Assembly (NCBI GenBank): GCA_018066285.1 | Contig: JAGHRS010000002.1 | Span: forward strand, 62,001-126,000 | Direction: 5' to 3' | DNA length: 64,000 nt | From: Candidatus Treponema caballi | GTDB lineage: Bacteria; Spirochaetota; Spirochaetia; Treponematales; Treponemataceae | Part shown: piece after piece, positions 52,768-61,038 of the stretch | Layout: every line of letters begins with the position of its first letter | Position numbering within the stretch: position 1 is the stretch's first letter | Position numbers and translations under genes: made by a program | The notes under the pieces: generated by a model | Told to the model about the DNA's origin: nothing | Database searches by the model: none | What the model saw: the letters and a program-made list of their open reading frames with translations, nothing else

Positions 52768-53592
52768 ATGGAAAATGCAATTTATAAAAACTATATCAAG
52801 CAGATAACTCAATATCCGCTGTTTTCTTTTGAAGAAGAAATTGAGCATTCCAAGCGTATTCAGGAAGGTGATGCACAGGCAAAAATGGAGCTTGTTCAGG
52901 CAAATCTCCGCCTTGTTGTCAGCATCGCAAAAAAATATGAGAATCAGTATGCATCTGTCATGGACCTTATTCAGGAAGGCAATATTGGTCTTCTGACTGC
53001 AGCTGGAAAATATCATTATTCATACAATGTCCGTTTTTCAACATATGCCTATGCCTGGATCGTACAGGCTATTTCACGCTATATAAAGAGCAAGTGCGGT
53101 GTAATCGCACTGCCCAACAGAAAGGAAGATGAGCTCAGGAGGATTAAGGCTGCACGTCAGTCCTTGTTTCAGAACCTGGGACGCGAACCTTCTGTTCAGG
53201 AAATTGCAGACAGACTTTCCGTTCCCGTGGAAGAAGTTAACGAAATAAATGATCTTGCTTATCAGATTGTGAGTCTGTCAGAAAAGGGTGATGAAGAGGG
53301 TGGCCAGTCTGTTGAGAATACCATCGCTGACATGCACAGAAATCCTGAGCAGGAATATTTCTTTGAGGAAAACAAAAGGGAACTTATGTCTGTCGTTCAG
53401 ACGCTTCCTGAAATGGAACGCTGTGTAGTCTACAACCGCTACAACTTCCGCAACGATGAAAAGGTTAAGACCCTTCGTCAGCTAGGAAATGAAATGGGCG
53501 TTTCTGCTGAAACAGTCCGTCAGGTTGAAATGCGTGCTATAAAGCGTCTCAGAAAGATTGCATCAGAAGGCAGAATCACTCATTTCGCATGA
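52768..53592 (+). CDS. Sigma-70 family alternative sigma factor
   Basis: The 274-residue product has regions 1.2-2 (YPLFSFEEEIEHSKRIQEGDAQAKMELVQANLRLVVSIAKKY, VMDLIQEGNIGLL, VRFSTYAYAWIVQAISRYI), region 3 (GREPSVQEIADRL) and region 4 (LRQLGNEMGVSAETVRQVEMRAIKRLRK). It lacks the long N-terminus of a primary RpoD and is the size of RpoS- or RpoH-type factors. The start at 52768 has GGAG 6 nt upstream; the frame is open 7 codons further. The upstream sigma-54 promoter and UAS make it the output of an RpoN-dependent cascade. Its own regulon is unknown. Confidence 0.9.
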   Translation: MENAIYKNYIKQITQYPLFSFEEEIEHSKRIQEGDAQAKMELVQANLRLVVSIAKKYENQYASVMDLIQEGNIGLLTAAGKYHYSYNVRFSTYAYAWIVQAISRYIKSKCGVIALPNRKEDELRRIKAARQSLFQNLGREPSVQEIADRLSVPVEEVNEINDLAYQIVSLSEKGDEEGGQSVENTIADMHRNPEQEYFFEENKRELMSVVQTLPEMERCVVYNRYNFRNDEKVKTLRQLGNEMGVSAETVRQVEMRAIKRLRKIASEGRITHFA

Positions 53593-53605
53593 ACCCAGCC
53601 CTTGC

Positions 53606-53634
53606 TTGACGGTAACAGTCTAAAAAGTTACTAT
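53606..53634 (+). promoter_or_regulatory. Promoter of the YibQ-type deacetylase gene, near-leaderless
   Basis: TTGACG (53606-53611), 17 nt, TACTAT (53629-53634), then 10 nt to the ATG at 53645. No Shine-Dalgarno. Confidence 0.6.
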
Positions 53635-53644
53635 ATAGTGAGTT

Positions 53645-54646
53645 ATGGCAAAAAAACAGCAACCCCGGCTTTCAAACAAAAAAATCATTCTTCTTGCAGC
53701 CTGTATTCTTCTTTTAGGTGCAATCATGTTACTTGCGAGCATTTTCCTTGCACCTTCTGCGGATGAAGGAACAGCTTCTCCCGAAACTGTACAAGAAACC
53801 GTTCCTGTGGCTGAAATCGAACAACCCGAGACGAAGAGCGATTCTGCTGCAACGCAAAAAAACGTTGTGCCTGAAACGCAAAAAGAAACAGAAAAGCCTG
53901 CTGTGCCTGAAAAAAAAGCAGAACCTGCCAAACCTGCAGAACCGGTAAAACCGGTAGAACCGCAAAAGAAACAGCTCAAGAAGGGCAGCGGAAAAATCGC
54001 GTTTGTCTTTGATGATGCCGGCCATAACGTTACCCAGCTGACACCGTTCCTTAATCTGCCATTCCCGGTAACAGTCGCCGTCCTGCCAAAACTGGCGCAC
54101 TCAGCGGATGCCGCAAATGCAACCCGCGCAACAAAGAACAAGGAGCTTATCCTGCACCAGCCGATGCAGGCTATCAACCTTTCAACAGACCCCGGTCCGG
54201 GAGCCGTTACGCCTGACATGGCGCCAAGCGAAATCAGGGCGCTGATACGAGAGAATATTGCAGAAGTGGGACCGGTAAAGGGCGTGAACAACCACGAAGG
54301 CTCTTTCATCACAGCTGATGAGATGAAGATTGGTCCCGTTCTTGATGTCTGTCTTGATGAAGGCATCTGGTTCCTTGATTCCCGCACCAACTCAGCAACC
54401 GTCGTTCCTGATGCAGCGAAAGCCCGCGGCATGAAGCTTTATGAACGCGACATCTTCCTGGACAACAGCCAGGAGCGCGCTGACATTATTGAAATGGTGG
54501 AAAAGGGTCTTTCAATTGCTGACAAAAAGGGATATGTTATCATGATCGGTCACGTGTGGTCTAAAGAACTTGCGGCCATCCTTGAGGAACTGTACCCGGA
54601 GCTTGTTGAGCGCGGCTACACATTCAGCACTGTTTCCGATTTATAA
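53645..54646 (+). CDS. Divergent polysaccharide deacetylase (YibQ/DUF610)
   Basis: The 333-residue product has one N-terminal membrane helix (about 13-34) and a long Glu/Lys/Pro linker (about 40-112, with KPAEPVKPVEPQ). The periplasmic domain contains KIAFVFDDAGHNVTQL, LPFPVTVAVLP, LILHQPMQ, VKGVNNHEGSFITADE and VIMIGHV, the YibQ pattern of a NodB-like TIM-barrel. It probably acts on peptidoglycan or another envelope glycan, with the linker spanning the wall. It has its own promoter and lies 43 nt before tsaD. Confidence 0.9.
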   Translation: MAKKQQPRLSNKKIILLAACILLLGAIMLLASIFLAPSADEGTASPETVQETVPVAEIEQPETKSDSAATQKNVVPETQKETEKPAVPEKKAEPAKPAEPVKPVEPQKKQLKKGSGKIAFVFDDAGHNVTQLTPFLNLPFPVTVAVLPKLAHSADAANATRATKNKELILHQPMQAINLSTDPGPGAVTPDMAPSEIRALIRENIAEVGPVKGVNNHEGSFITADEMKIGPVLDVCLDEGIWFLDSRTNSATVVPDAAKARGMKLYERDIFLDNSQERADIIEMVEKGLSIADKKGYVIMIGHVWSKELAAILEELYPELVERGYTFSTVSDL

Positions 54647-54689
54647 GAATAGCTTCTGAAGCGTTTTTTCGTAGCTTACGAGGGCATAT

Positions 54690-55739
54690 ATGAGAGTATT
54701 AGGTATTGAGTCATCATGTGATGAGACTGCAGCCGCCATTGTTGAAGACGGCAAGCAGATCATCAGCAACGTCATTGCAACACAGATTCCGTTTCATCAG
54801 ATTTACAACGGTGTCGTTCCTGAAATTGCGAGCCGCAAACATGCTGAGTGGATTCTTCCTGTCGTTTCACAGGCACTTGAGCAGGCAAACATGACGCTTG
54901 ATGATGTTGACGCCATTGCCTGTACAAACCGTCCGGGCCTTATCGGCTCACTTCTCATGGGCCTTACATTCGGTAAGACGCTTGCCTGGGCAAAGAACAA
55001 GCCGTTCATCGCCGTAAACCACATGCTCGGTCATCTGTATGCCTCAAACCTGATTCTTCCAGGCGGAGACGACCTTATGGCGGGCGTTGAGTATCCGTAC
55101 CTCGGCCTGCTTGTTTCAGGCGGTCACAGCATCATCTGCAAGGTAAACGATTTTGACAATATCGAAGTGCTCGGCACCACAATAGACGACGCTGTCGGCG
55201 AAGCTTTTGACAAGGTCGCCAAGTTCTACAACCTCGGCTATCCGGGAGGCGTCGTCATTGACCGCCTTGCAAAGAACGGAGACGCCCGCGCCGCAAAGTT
55301 CCCGATGCCTAAACTGGACAAGGGTGAAAGCGGCGAGCACCGCTATGATGTGTCTTACTCAGGCTTGAAAACTGCGGTCATCAATCAGCTGGATCAGTTC
55401 TGGTGCGAGGGATACGAGAAGACAAACGAGAATATCTGCGCGGCTTTCCAGGAGACAGCCGTCCGCATTCTTTTAAGCCGCCTGTTCCGCGCCGTTGACG
55501 ACACCGGCATTAAGACCGTTGTTGCGGGCGGTGGAGTTGCTGCCAACAGCCGCCTCCGCTCAATGCTTGCAGAAAGAACTGACATAAAGTGCATTTTCCC
55601 GCCGCTCAAGCTGTGCACAGACAATGGCGCTATGATTGCAGGTGTCGGCTACCGTTTCCTTGAGCGCGGCGACAGAAGCCCGTGGGATACGACAGCATGT
55701 GCCCGTGTCACTGAGTTCAAGCGCGGATTAAAGAAATAA
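54690..55739 (+). CDS. tsaD: tRNA threonylcarbamoyladenosine transferase TsaD
   Basis: Transfers the threonylcarbamoyl group to A37 of ANN-decoding tRNAs, with TsaB and TsaE. The 349-residue product is full length: VLGIESSCDETAAAIV, EIASRKHAEWILPV, the metal-binding NHMLGHLYAS, LLVSGGHS, DDAVGEAFDKVAKF and VVAGGGVAANSRLR. GAGGG precedes the ATG. It converges on the diguanylate cyclase gene with 5 nt between stops. Confidence 0.97.
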   Translation: MRVLGIESSCDETAAAIVEDGKQIISNVIATQIPFHQIYNGVVPEIASRKHAEWILPVVSQALEQANMTLDDVDAIACTNRPGLIGSLLMGLTFGKTLAWAKNKPFIAVNHMLGHLYASNLILPGGDDLMAGVEYPYLGLLVSGGHSIICKVNDFDNIEVLGTTIDDAVGEAFDKVAKFYNLGYPGGVVIDRLAKNGDARAAKFPMPKLDKGESGEHRYDVSYSGLKTAVINQLDQFWCEGYEKTNENICAAFQETAVRILLSRLFRAVDDTGIKTVVAGGGVAANSRLRSMLAERTDIKCIFPPLKLCTDNGAMIAGVGYRFLERGDRSPWDTTACARVTEFKRGLKK

Positions 55740-55744
55740 AGCTT

Positions 55745-56866
55745 TCAGGATTGTTTTGGCAAGGCAGGCTTACGTCTGTCAATGCCGTGCTGGCTGTAAT
55801 AATCGCTTTTCATTGCGTACATCCGGTTGTCTGCAAGTTCAATGAGTTCATCCACAGAAAGAAGCCAGTCGTTTTTTGCTTCTGCAAGTCCCCAGGAAAT
55901 ACTTGGGGATGAAACAAGTTCTCCCTTCCAGTTCTGACAGAGTTCGCTGAAATTCCAGATCATTTCATCGACATCATCAAGGTGTTTGTTTAAGAGAACG
56001 ACAAATTCATCTCCGCCTGTTCTGAAACAGAGCCCGTTTTTATGAAATGCTTTTTCTATGCACCAGGCTGCGCCCTGTATGAGTTCATCTCCGTAGCTGT
56101 GACCAAGCGTGTCGTTGACGTTTTTCAGACCGTTCAAATCAAGCAGCAATATGGCAAAATCCCTGTTTTCAGGGTGATCTTTCAGAGACTGGATATAGTT
56201 ACTGTAGCTGAAACGGTTTTTCAGGCCGGTGAGACTATCGTTTTCAGCAGTTTTTTTCAGAAGGGCCTCTCGTTCGTAAAGATCAAACTGTATCCGGTAA
56301 TCCACAATGTAGATGATGATTGCAACAAGCGCGAACGTTGAAAAGTTGATGAACAGATACTTCGCCCGGCCCGGGTCAAGAACGAAGATGCAATGATAAA
56401 TAATCAGGTCAAAAAACATCTGAGTTGAAACACCGATGGAAGGATGAATGAATACGATGGAAGGCAGGAGACTCAGTACTGAGATGTACACGAGCACATC
56501 CATGACCTTGTGGGACATTGCATCCACAATGGTGATGCCGAGAGCCCAGATTTCAATGATTATGATGAAGGCAATTTCAGCTGCTTTGATGAGCTGAGTC
56601 CGCTTTTCTGAGCTCATGTTTCTGGAAAGACGGAACAGCAGGAAAAGTGTCGTGCAGGTCACGAGCATGATTGCATATAAGAAAAGATAGTACTTCTTGT
56701 AGTTTCCTCCGCTTGAAGTAAAGAGTATGTTGAAGACAAGGAACAGCTCGAAGAAAGCGAGAATGTTTCCGAAAACCTTGAAACTCCGTTCAAAGCGGGC
56801 GGCACCACGCTGCTCAATCAGGGAGAGGATATCATTGTCAGCCGTTTTCTTCGAAAAAAACTTCAT
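55745..56866 (-). CDS. Membrane-bound diguanylate cyclase (GGDEF)
   Basis: The 373-residue product has about six membrane helices (30-205) and a C-terminal GGDEF domain (about 220-365): DSLTGLKNRFSYSNYI, LLLDLNGLKNVNDTLGHSYGDELI and the intact active site FRTGGDEFVVLLN. No RxxD inhibitory site is visible just before it. It would make cyclic di-GMP, which in treponemes affects motility and host association. The helical sensor region is not assigned to a named family. The only candidate ribosome site is about 15 nt from the ATG, so initiation may be weak or leaderless. Confidence 0.92.
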   Translation of the reverse strand: MKFFSKKTADNDILSLIEQRGAARFERSFKVFGNILAFFELFLVFNILFTSSGGNYKKYYLFLYAIMLVTCTTLFLLFRLSRNMSSEKRTQLIKAAEIAFIIIIEIWALGITIVDAMSHKVMDVLVYISVLSLLPSIVFIHPSIGVSTQMFFDLIIYHCIFVLDPGRAKYLFINFSTFALVAIIIYIVDYRIQFDLYEREALLKKTAENDSLTGLKNRFSYSNYIQSLKDHPENRDFAILLLDLNGLKNVNDTLGHSYGDELIQGAAWCIEKAFHKNGLCFRTGGDEFVVLLNKHLDDVDEMIWNFSELCQNWKGELVSSPSISWGLAEAKNDWLLSVDELIELADNRMYAMKSDYYSQHGIDRRKPALPKQS

Positions 56867-56921
56867 CTACAAGAATCATATCCCCTTCAGCGAAAAGTTG
56901 ATAGCAAAAAAATATGATTTA

Positions 56922-57752
56922 TCAGCGTATAATAACTTTTCCGCGGGCTTCCGGATCATCCATGATGAGGTCGCCGTAAGACGGCACGCTGATTGTGCCG
57001 CTTGCAGGGTTCTTGATGCTGTCGACATGAGACAGAACGACTGCATCTACATCCGATTTCTCGAACGCCAGGTCGCAGTTTTCCATGCGGCAGTTGATGA
57101 GCTTCAGGTTCTTGCAGTAGCAGAACGGCTGCGTGCCGCGTATCGTGCAGTTTTCAAGCGTGAGACCATCTGAGTACCAGGCCAGGTATTCGCCGTTTAT
57201 CTCGCTGTCTTTTACCGTCACGTTTTTAGCGTGCCAGAACGCATCCTTTGTGCTGAAGCTGCAGTTGGTGAATGTGCCGTTTTCTATGTACTGGAACGAG
57301 TATTTGCCGTCGAGTGAGACACTGTCGAATGTAAGGTCTGTTGAGCGCATCATGAAGTACTCAGAGACTGCCCTGCTGTTTTCCATGCGGATGGAATTGA
57401 CCGACCAGCCGAACTCAGGGGAAACGATGTCGCATCCCCTGATGCTGATGTTTGCGCATTCTCGGAGCGCTTTGATTCCATGCAGGGCAGAGTTTGTGAT
57501 TTCTGCGTCGCGTGTGTACCAGATGGCGGCGCGGCACTTATCCGTCAGTTCAGAGTTTTCAAGCTTCAGGCCCGTAACATGCCACATAGGGTAGCGCAGG
57601 TTGAAGAACGTGTTCTTGATGGCGATGTTGCGGCATTCCTTGAAAGCGCTTTCGCCGTCAGCGGGCCCGTCAAAGCGGCAGTCTTCAGCCTGGATGTCTG
57701 AAAGTCCGTAGAGCGCGCGTTCCTCGTCAAAAGTCTGTCCTGAAATGAGCAT
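56922..57752 (-). CDS. DUF3737 right-handed beta-helix protein
   Basis: The 276-residue product shows DUF3737 from the first residues (MLISGQTFDEERALYGLSD) to the end. It is built of short repeats such as NSELTDKCRAAIWYTRDAEITNS and GDYLAW/FCYCKNLKLINCRMENC-type rungs of a pectate-lyase-like helix. It has no signal peptide, so it is cytoplasmic. The family is widespread in gut bacteria and uncharacterised. It follows the pyridoxamine kinase gene by 12 nt and is likely in the same transcript. Confidence 0.9.
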   Translation of the reverse strand: MLISGQTFDEERALYGLSDIQAEDCRFDGPADGESAFKECRNIAIKNTFFNLRYPMWHVTGLKLENSELTDKCRAAIWYTRDAEITNSALHGIKALRECANISIRGCDIVSPEFGWSVNSIRMENSRAVSEYFMMRSTDLTFDSVSLDGKYSFQYIENGTFTNCSFSTKDAFWHAKNVTVKDSEINGEYLAWYSDGLTLENCTIRGTQPFCYCKNLKLINCRMENCDLAFEKSDVDAVVLSHVDSIKNPASGTISVPSYGDLIMDDPEARGKVIIR

Positions 57753-57764
57753 GGGTGCCTGACC

Positions 57765-58604
57765 TCACTTCCTGAGTTTGCCAATCTCCTGAATCAGGAA
57801 AGGCAGTGCTTTTTCAAACTTGACGCCGTATGTGTGGTCAGGGTCAGGCAGAGTTGCTTTCATGGCTTCAATGACAAAATCAGCAGCGAGCGCGGCAGCT
57901 TCGGTAATGGAAGCGCCCTGGACGTATGCGCCTGCGAAACTGGAGGCGTACACATCGCCTGTTCCGTGGACGGCAGCAGGAAGCCACTCGTTGAAATCGT
58001 AGGTGATGGTCTTGCCGTCGTAGCAGGCAGAACCGAGCTTATCCTTTGAGAAACTGACGCCTGTCAGGACGACGTTCTTTGCGCCGAGAGCGTGCAGTTT
58101 CTTGAGCATATCCTCAATGAACGCCTGGTCGTAACCTTCAAGCACGGGCTCCTGTCCGAGCAGGAATGCCGCCTCTGTCAGGTTCGGCATGATGACGTCG
58201 GCGCCGTTACAGAGCTTTGCCATTTCTTTAGGGAAATCAGCGTCAAAGCCGGGGTACATCCTGCCGTTGTCTGCCATGACAGGGTCAACGATGCGTTTAG
58301 CACCAGGACGGGCAGTCTCGTTCATTATCTGAAGAATGTATGGAATCTGGTCTTTGCTGACGTAGCCCGTATAGAAGGCGTCAAAAGTAATGCCCTCTTT
58401 CTTCCAGTGGGCAAGAATGGCGGGCATGTCGGATGTCAGGTCGCGGAAAGTATATCCTGTGAATCCTGCTGTGTGTGTTGAAAGCACAGATGATGGTAAT
58501 ATGGCAGTTTCTATGCCGCAAGCAGAAATGATTGGTAAAGCAACGGTTAAAGAGCACTGTCCCACACAAGAAACGTCCTGAATTGTAAGCAAACGTGTAT
58601 CCAT
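57765..58604 (-). CDS. pdxY: Pyridoxamine/pyridoxal kinase
   Basis: Phosphorylates pyridoxal, pyridoxamine or pyridoxine in vitamin B6 salvage. The 279-residue ribokinase-fold product has LTIQDVSCVGQCSLTVALPI, VDPVMADNGRMY, IMPNLTEAAFLLG, NVVLTGV and the anion-hole GTGDVYASSFAGA with the catalytic Asp. AGGAG precedes the ATG. The closest subgroup is the Firmicutes/Bacteroides pyridoxamine kinase, hence pdxY rather than pdxK with caution. A perfect inverted repeat lies in its leader. Confidence 0.92.
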   Translation of the reverse strand: MDTRLLTIQDVSCVGQCSLTVALPIISACGIETAILPSSVLSTHTAGFTGYTFRDLTSDMPAILAHWKKEGITFDAFYTGYVSKDQIPYILQIMNETARPGAKRIVDPVMADNGRMYPGFDADFPKEMAKLCNGADVIMPNLTEAAFLLGQEPVLEGYDQAFIEDMLKKLHALGAKNVVLTGVSFSKDKLGSACYDGKTITYDFNEWLPAAVHGTGDVYASSFAGAYVQGASITEAAALAADFVIEAMKATLPDPDHTYGVKFEKALPFLIQEIGKLRK

Positions 58605-58618
58605 GTAAAAACTCCTGA

Positions 58619-58638
58619 TGTACTGTAAAAGCAGTACA
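58619..58638 (-). promoter_or_regulatory. Inverted repeat in the pdxY leader
   Basis: TGTACTG (58619-58625), 6 nt, CAGTACA (58632-58638), exact arms, just upstream of the ribosome site. The GTACTGTAA core also occurs at the promoter of the PLP aminotransferase (38399 on). Confidence 0.45.
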
Positions 58639-58844
58639 CACTAAATATACTGATTTTGCTGGTTTTATGGAAGTGTGGACGGGCGCGGACGGAAAAATGG
58701 CGAATTCTGCGGACAAAAGCGTGGAAACTGTGGAGTTTGTCCGTGGCGGCACGAGTACAGCATGCTGTGGTTGAGGAAACGCGCTGTGATGTTGTAATGT
58801 GAATATGTAGAAAATGGAGAAATTAGAGTTATAGAGCACTGTTT

Positions 58845-59531
58845 TTGAAAGCGGATGAGCAGAATCCCCAGGAATATGGGGCTTTGCTGAAGAATGCAAA
58901 AGAACTTTTCACAAAGCTGCTCGAAGAAAAGCGCGCTTCCCTGAAGAATGCACCCGAAGGCAAACTGCGCGTCACAAAAAGTGGGACAACAGTGCAGTAT
59001 TACGTGCGGACTGCAGATGGAAAGCGCAATGGCCGCTACCTGAAAAAGACAGATGCGCTTATCAGGCATCTTGCCCAGAAAGAGTACGATGAAGATGCGG
59101 CAAAAGCTCTTGAAAGCGAGATTGCGCTTATTGAAGACTTCCTTCGTCAGTCGCGTTTCAGCGGCCAGTTTCAGACAAAGCTTCATCAAAGCAAGCAGCC
59201 ACTAGCTGAGCACCTTTCTCTGAGCGATGAAGAGTATGTGAAACGCTGGAAGCACATCCCGTTCAGGTACGAGCCACGCCTCAAATTGAAAGCATATACC
59301 GTGCATCCGGATTTCATGTGCCTGAATGTGCGGACACGAACCGAGTTTGTGTGGGAGCATTTTGGCATGATGGATGACACTGAGTACGCTGCGAAAAACG
59401 TCCTGAAACTGCATGCATATCAGGCGGATGGCTGGATCCCCGGAAGGAACCTGATCATCACAATGGAAACAAAAAAAAGCCACATAGATGCCATTTCAAT
59501 CCAGCAAATCATTGAGGCTTACCTTCTGTAG
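58845..59531 (+). CDS. Nuclease-like family protein, apparently internally shortened
   Basis: The 228-residue product resembles a common Firmicutes-type family: a helical start, PEGKLRVTKSGTTVQYYVRTADGKR, then SDEEYVKRW, YTVHPDFMCLNVRTRTEFVWEHFGMMDD and LKLHAYQADGWIPGRNLIITMETKKSHID. In relatives recalled from memory some 40 residues with an RSKSE motif lie between the SDEEY and YRYE blocks. Here W-KHIPFRYEP joins directly, so a catalytic segment seems missing. The only starts are TTG 58845 or CTG 58839 without a ribosome site. It may be a decaying gene. The 240 nt before it hold only the pdxY leader and a doubtful 35-codon frame (58667-58774). Confidence 0.6.
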   Translation: MKADEQNPQEYGALLKNAKELFTKLLEEKRASLKNAPEGKLRVTKSGTTVQYYVRTADGKRNGRYLKKTDALIRHLAQKEYDEDAAKALESEIALIEDFLRQSRFSGQFQTKLHQSKQPLAEHLSLSDEEYVKRWKHIPFRYEPRLKLKAYTVHPDFMCLNVRTRTEFVWEHFGMMDDTEYAAKNVLKLHAYQADGWIPGRNLIITMETKKSHIDAISIQQIIEAYLL

Positions 59532-59540
59532 GCATTTTGC

Positions 59541-59569
59541 TTGCGCAAAACCGGGTATTCGTGTACACT
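59541..59569 (+). promoter_or_regulatory. Promoter of the symporter gene, leaderless layout
   Basis: TTGCGC (59541-59546), 17 nt, TACACT (59564-59569), CAACGC, ATG at 59576. No ribosome site. The -10 overlaps the palindrome GTGTACAC. Confidence 0.5.
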
Positions 59570-59575
59570 CAACGC

Positions 59576-60892
59576 ATGAAAAAATCATTTGAAGAGTTCA
59601 GTGTCGCAGGTAAGAATCAGGGGATGGTGACCGTCCTGCTTTCCCTCTTTGCTTCCGTCATCGGAGCAAGCGCAACGCTCGGCATTGCAGAGAAGACCGC
59701 CGCGCAGGGAGAAAGCGCTATCTGGTTCCTTCTTGCCGGATGTGCGGGCCTGCTTTTCCAGGGCCTCATCCTCTCATCTAAGATACGCGCGCTCAATGCT
59801 GATACGCTGCCGGATCTTGCTGAAAAGACAATCGGCCGCCAGAACGCGCTTTTCATATCCATCATCATATTCATCAGCTGGACGGGCATTGTCGCCGCGC
59901 AGTTCGTCGCGCTTGCCGGCCTCGTTTCGTCACTTCTTCCCGTTGATGCAAGCCTTGTGCTCATTATTGCAGGCGCGGCGGTCACCGCATACACCATGAC
60001 TGGCGGCCAGGGCGCAGTCGTGAAGACAGACCGCATACACGCGCTCTTCATCTTCCTGGGCATTGCCGCCGCATTCGCGTACTGCGCTTTCTCAGCAGAT
60101 GGCGCTGCGGGCGCGGATGCCTTACAAGCGGATGATGTCTTGTTTTCAGACGATGCTTTCTCACGCTTCCTTTCTGGCGTAACGCCCGTGAGCCTGTTGT
60201 ATCTCGTGTTCATAGTCGGCGGTACATACTTCCTTGGCCCTGACATCATCTCACGGAACCTGATCAGCCGCGATGCAAAGACAGCAAAGCGCGCCGTCCT
60301 GATAAGCTCGGCCGTACTTCTTGTGTTCGCTTTCCTTGTGGTGGAAACGTCCGCTTTCGGCGCGCGTGCCTTGAAAGCTTCCGATGCCTTACCAGCGGGC
60401 GTGAACCCGCTTGTGGCGCTGATTACAGGCTTTCTGCCACTGCCGCTCGCCATAATTCTTGCTGTTGCGCTTATCGCAGCGCTCATCTCCAGCGCCGACA
60501 CCTGCCTGGTGAACGCCGCCACCATCTTTGAGTACAACGTGCTCGGTAGAAAGCGCGTCGGTGAAATCCGAATCCTCATTGCATTGATGGGCGTGGCGGC
60601 TGTCCTGCTTGGCCTTGGCGGGCGCGGCATCATGACGCTTCTTGTCGGCGCCTACAGCATCTACAGCCCGGGCGTGGTTCTGCCGCTGACAATCGGCATC
60701 CTGTGTCACGAAAAGCGCAGAATAAGGCCGCGCCTCATGTTTGTGGCAATTCTTCTTGGAAGCGTCTGCGGCCTCATCGCCCAGTTTGCGCCACTCCCTG
60801 CTGTGTCTGTGTTGGGTGGCTCTCTGAAAGAGACGCTGCCGCTTATCGGAATGGCTCTCAGCGGGGTTGTATCGCTGTTTGCCTGTTTGTAG
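59576..60892 (+). CDS. Sodium:solute symporter family transporter
   Basis: The 438-residue membrane protein has about 12-13 helices and SSS-family motifs: GASATLGIAEKTAAQGESAIWF near the start, TGGQGAVVKTDRIHALFIFLG, FIVGGTYFLGPDIISRNLISR and ALIAALISSADTCLVNAATIFEYNV (sodium-site helix). The solute cannot be told. The start is the ATG at 59576; the frame is open 13 codons upstream, inside the promoter. G+C is clearly higher than neighbouring genes (57% in a sampled line), and a long antisense frame results, so acquisition from another lineage is possible. Confidence 0.9.
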   Translation: MKKSFEEFSVAGKNQGMVTVLLSLFASVIGASATLGIAEKTAAQGESAIWFLLAGCAGLLFQGLILSSKIRALNADTLPDLAEKTIGRQNALFISIIIFISWTGIVAAQFVALAGLVSSLLPVDASLVLIIAGAAVTAYTMTGGQGAVVKTDRIHALFIFLGIAAAFAYCAFSADGAAGADALQADDVLFSDDAFSRFLSGVTPVSLLYLVFIVGGTYFLGPDIISRNLISRDAKTAKRAVLISSAVLLVFAFLVVETSAFGARALKASDALPAGVNPLVALITGFLPLPLAIILAVALIAALISSADTCLVNAATIFEYNVLGRKRVGEIRILIALMGVAAVLLGLGGRGIMTLLVGAYSIYSPGVVLPLTIGILCHEKRRIRPRLMFVAILLGSVCGLIAQFAPLPAVSVLGGSLKETLPLIGMALSGVVSLFACL

Positions 60893-60905
60893 CGCTTCGG
60901 AAAGA

Positions 60906-60975
60906 TTTCGTGTACACTCAGCACATGAACTTTGTGTATGTTGCGCTGGGCATGGCGGCAGCTTTACATCATTAA
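60906..60975 (+). other. Second copy of the symporter promoter/start with a 16-codon frame
   Basis: TTCGTGTACACTCA, two changes, then CATGAA repeats the sequence at the symporter start with 21 of 23 bases identical. The copy places TACACT (60913-60918) 6 nt before an ATG at 60925 that opens a 16-codon frame (MNFVYVALGMAAALHH, stop at 60973-60975). It could be a leaderless micropeptide, an alternative start for downstream transcripts or a dispersed repeat. Confidence 0.4.
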
Positions 60976-61038
60976 GATTTATTTAAGCCTCCCCGGATAG
61001 TATTGCCATACACATATTCAGTTTTTGGAGGTTTTTAG

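Noticed and set aside
53620..54432. 270-codon frame antisense to the YibQ-type deacetylase
   Set aside because: Low-complexity mirror of the real gene; the plus-strand product has clear family motifs and its own promoter.
58667..58774. 35-codon frame before the nuclease-like gene
   Set aside because: No ribosome site, no motif, and it is not in frame as a missing N-terminus of the downstream gene.
59617..60633. 338-codon frame antisense to the symporter
   Set aside because: Composition is Ala/Arg/Ser-rich without domains and mirrors the GC-rich codons of a well-supported membrane protein on the other strand.
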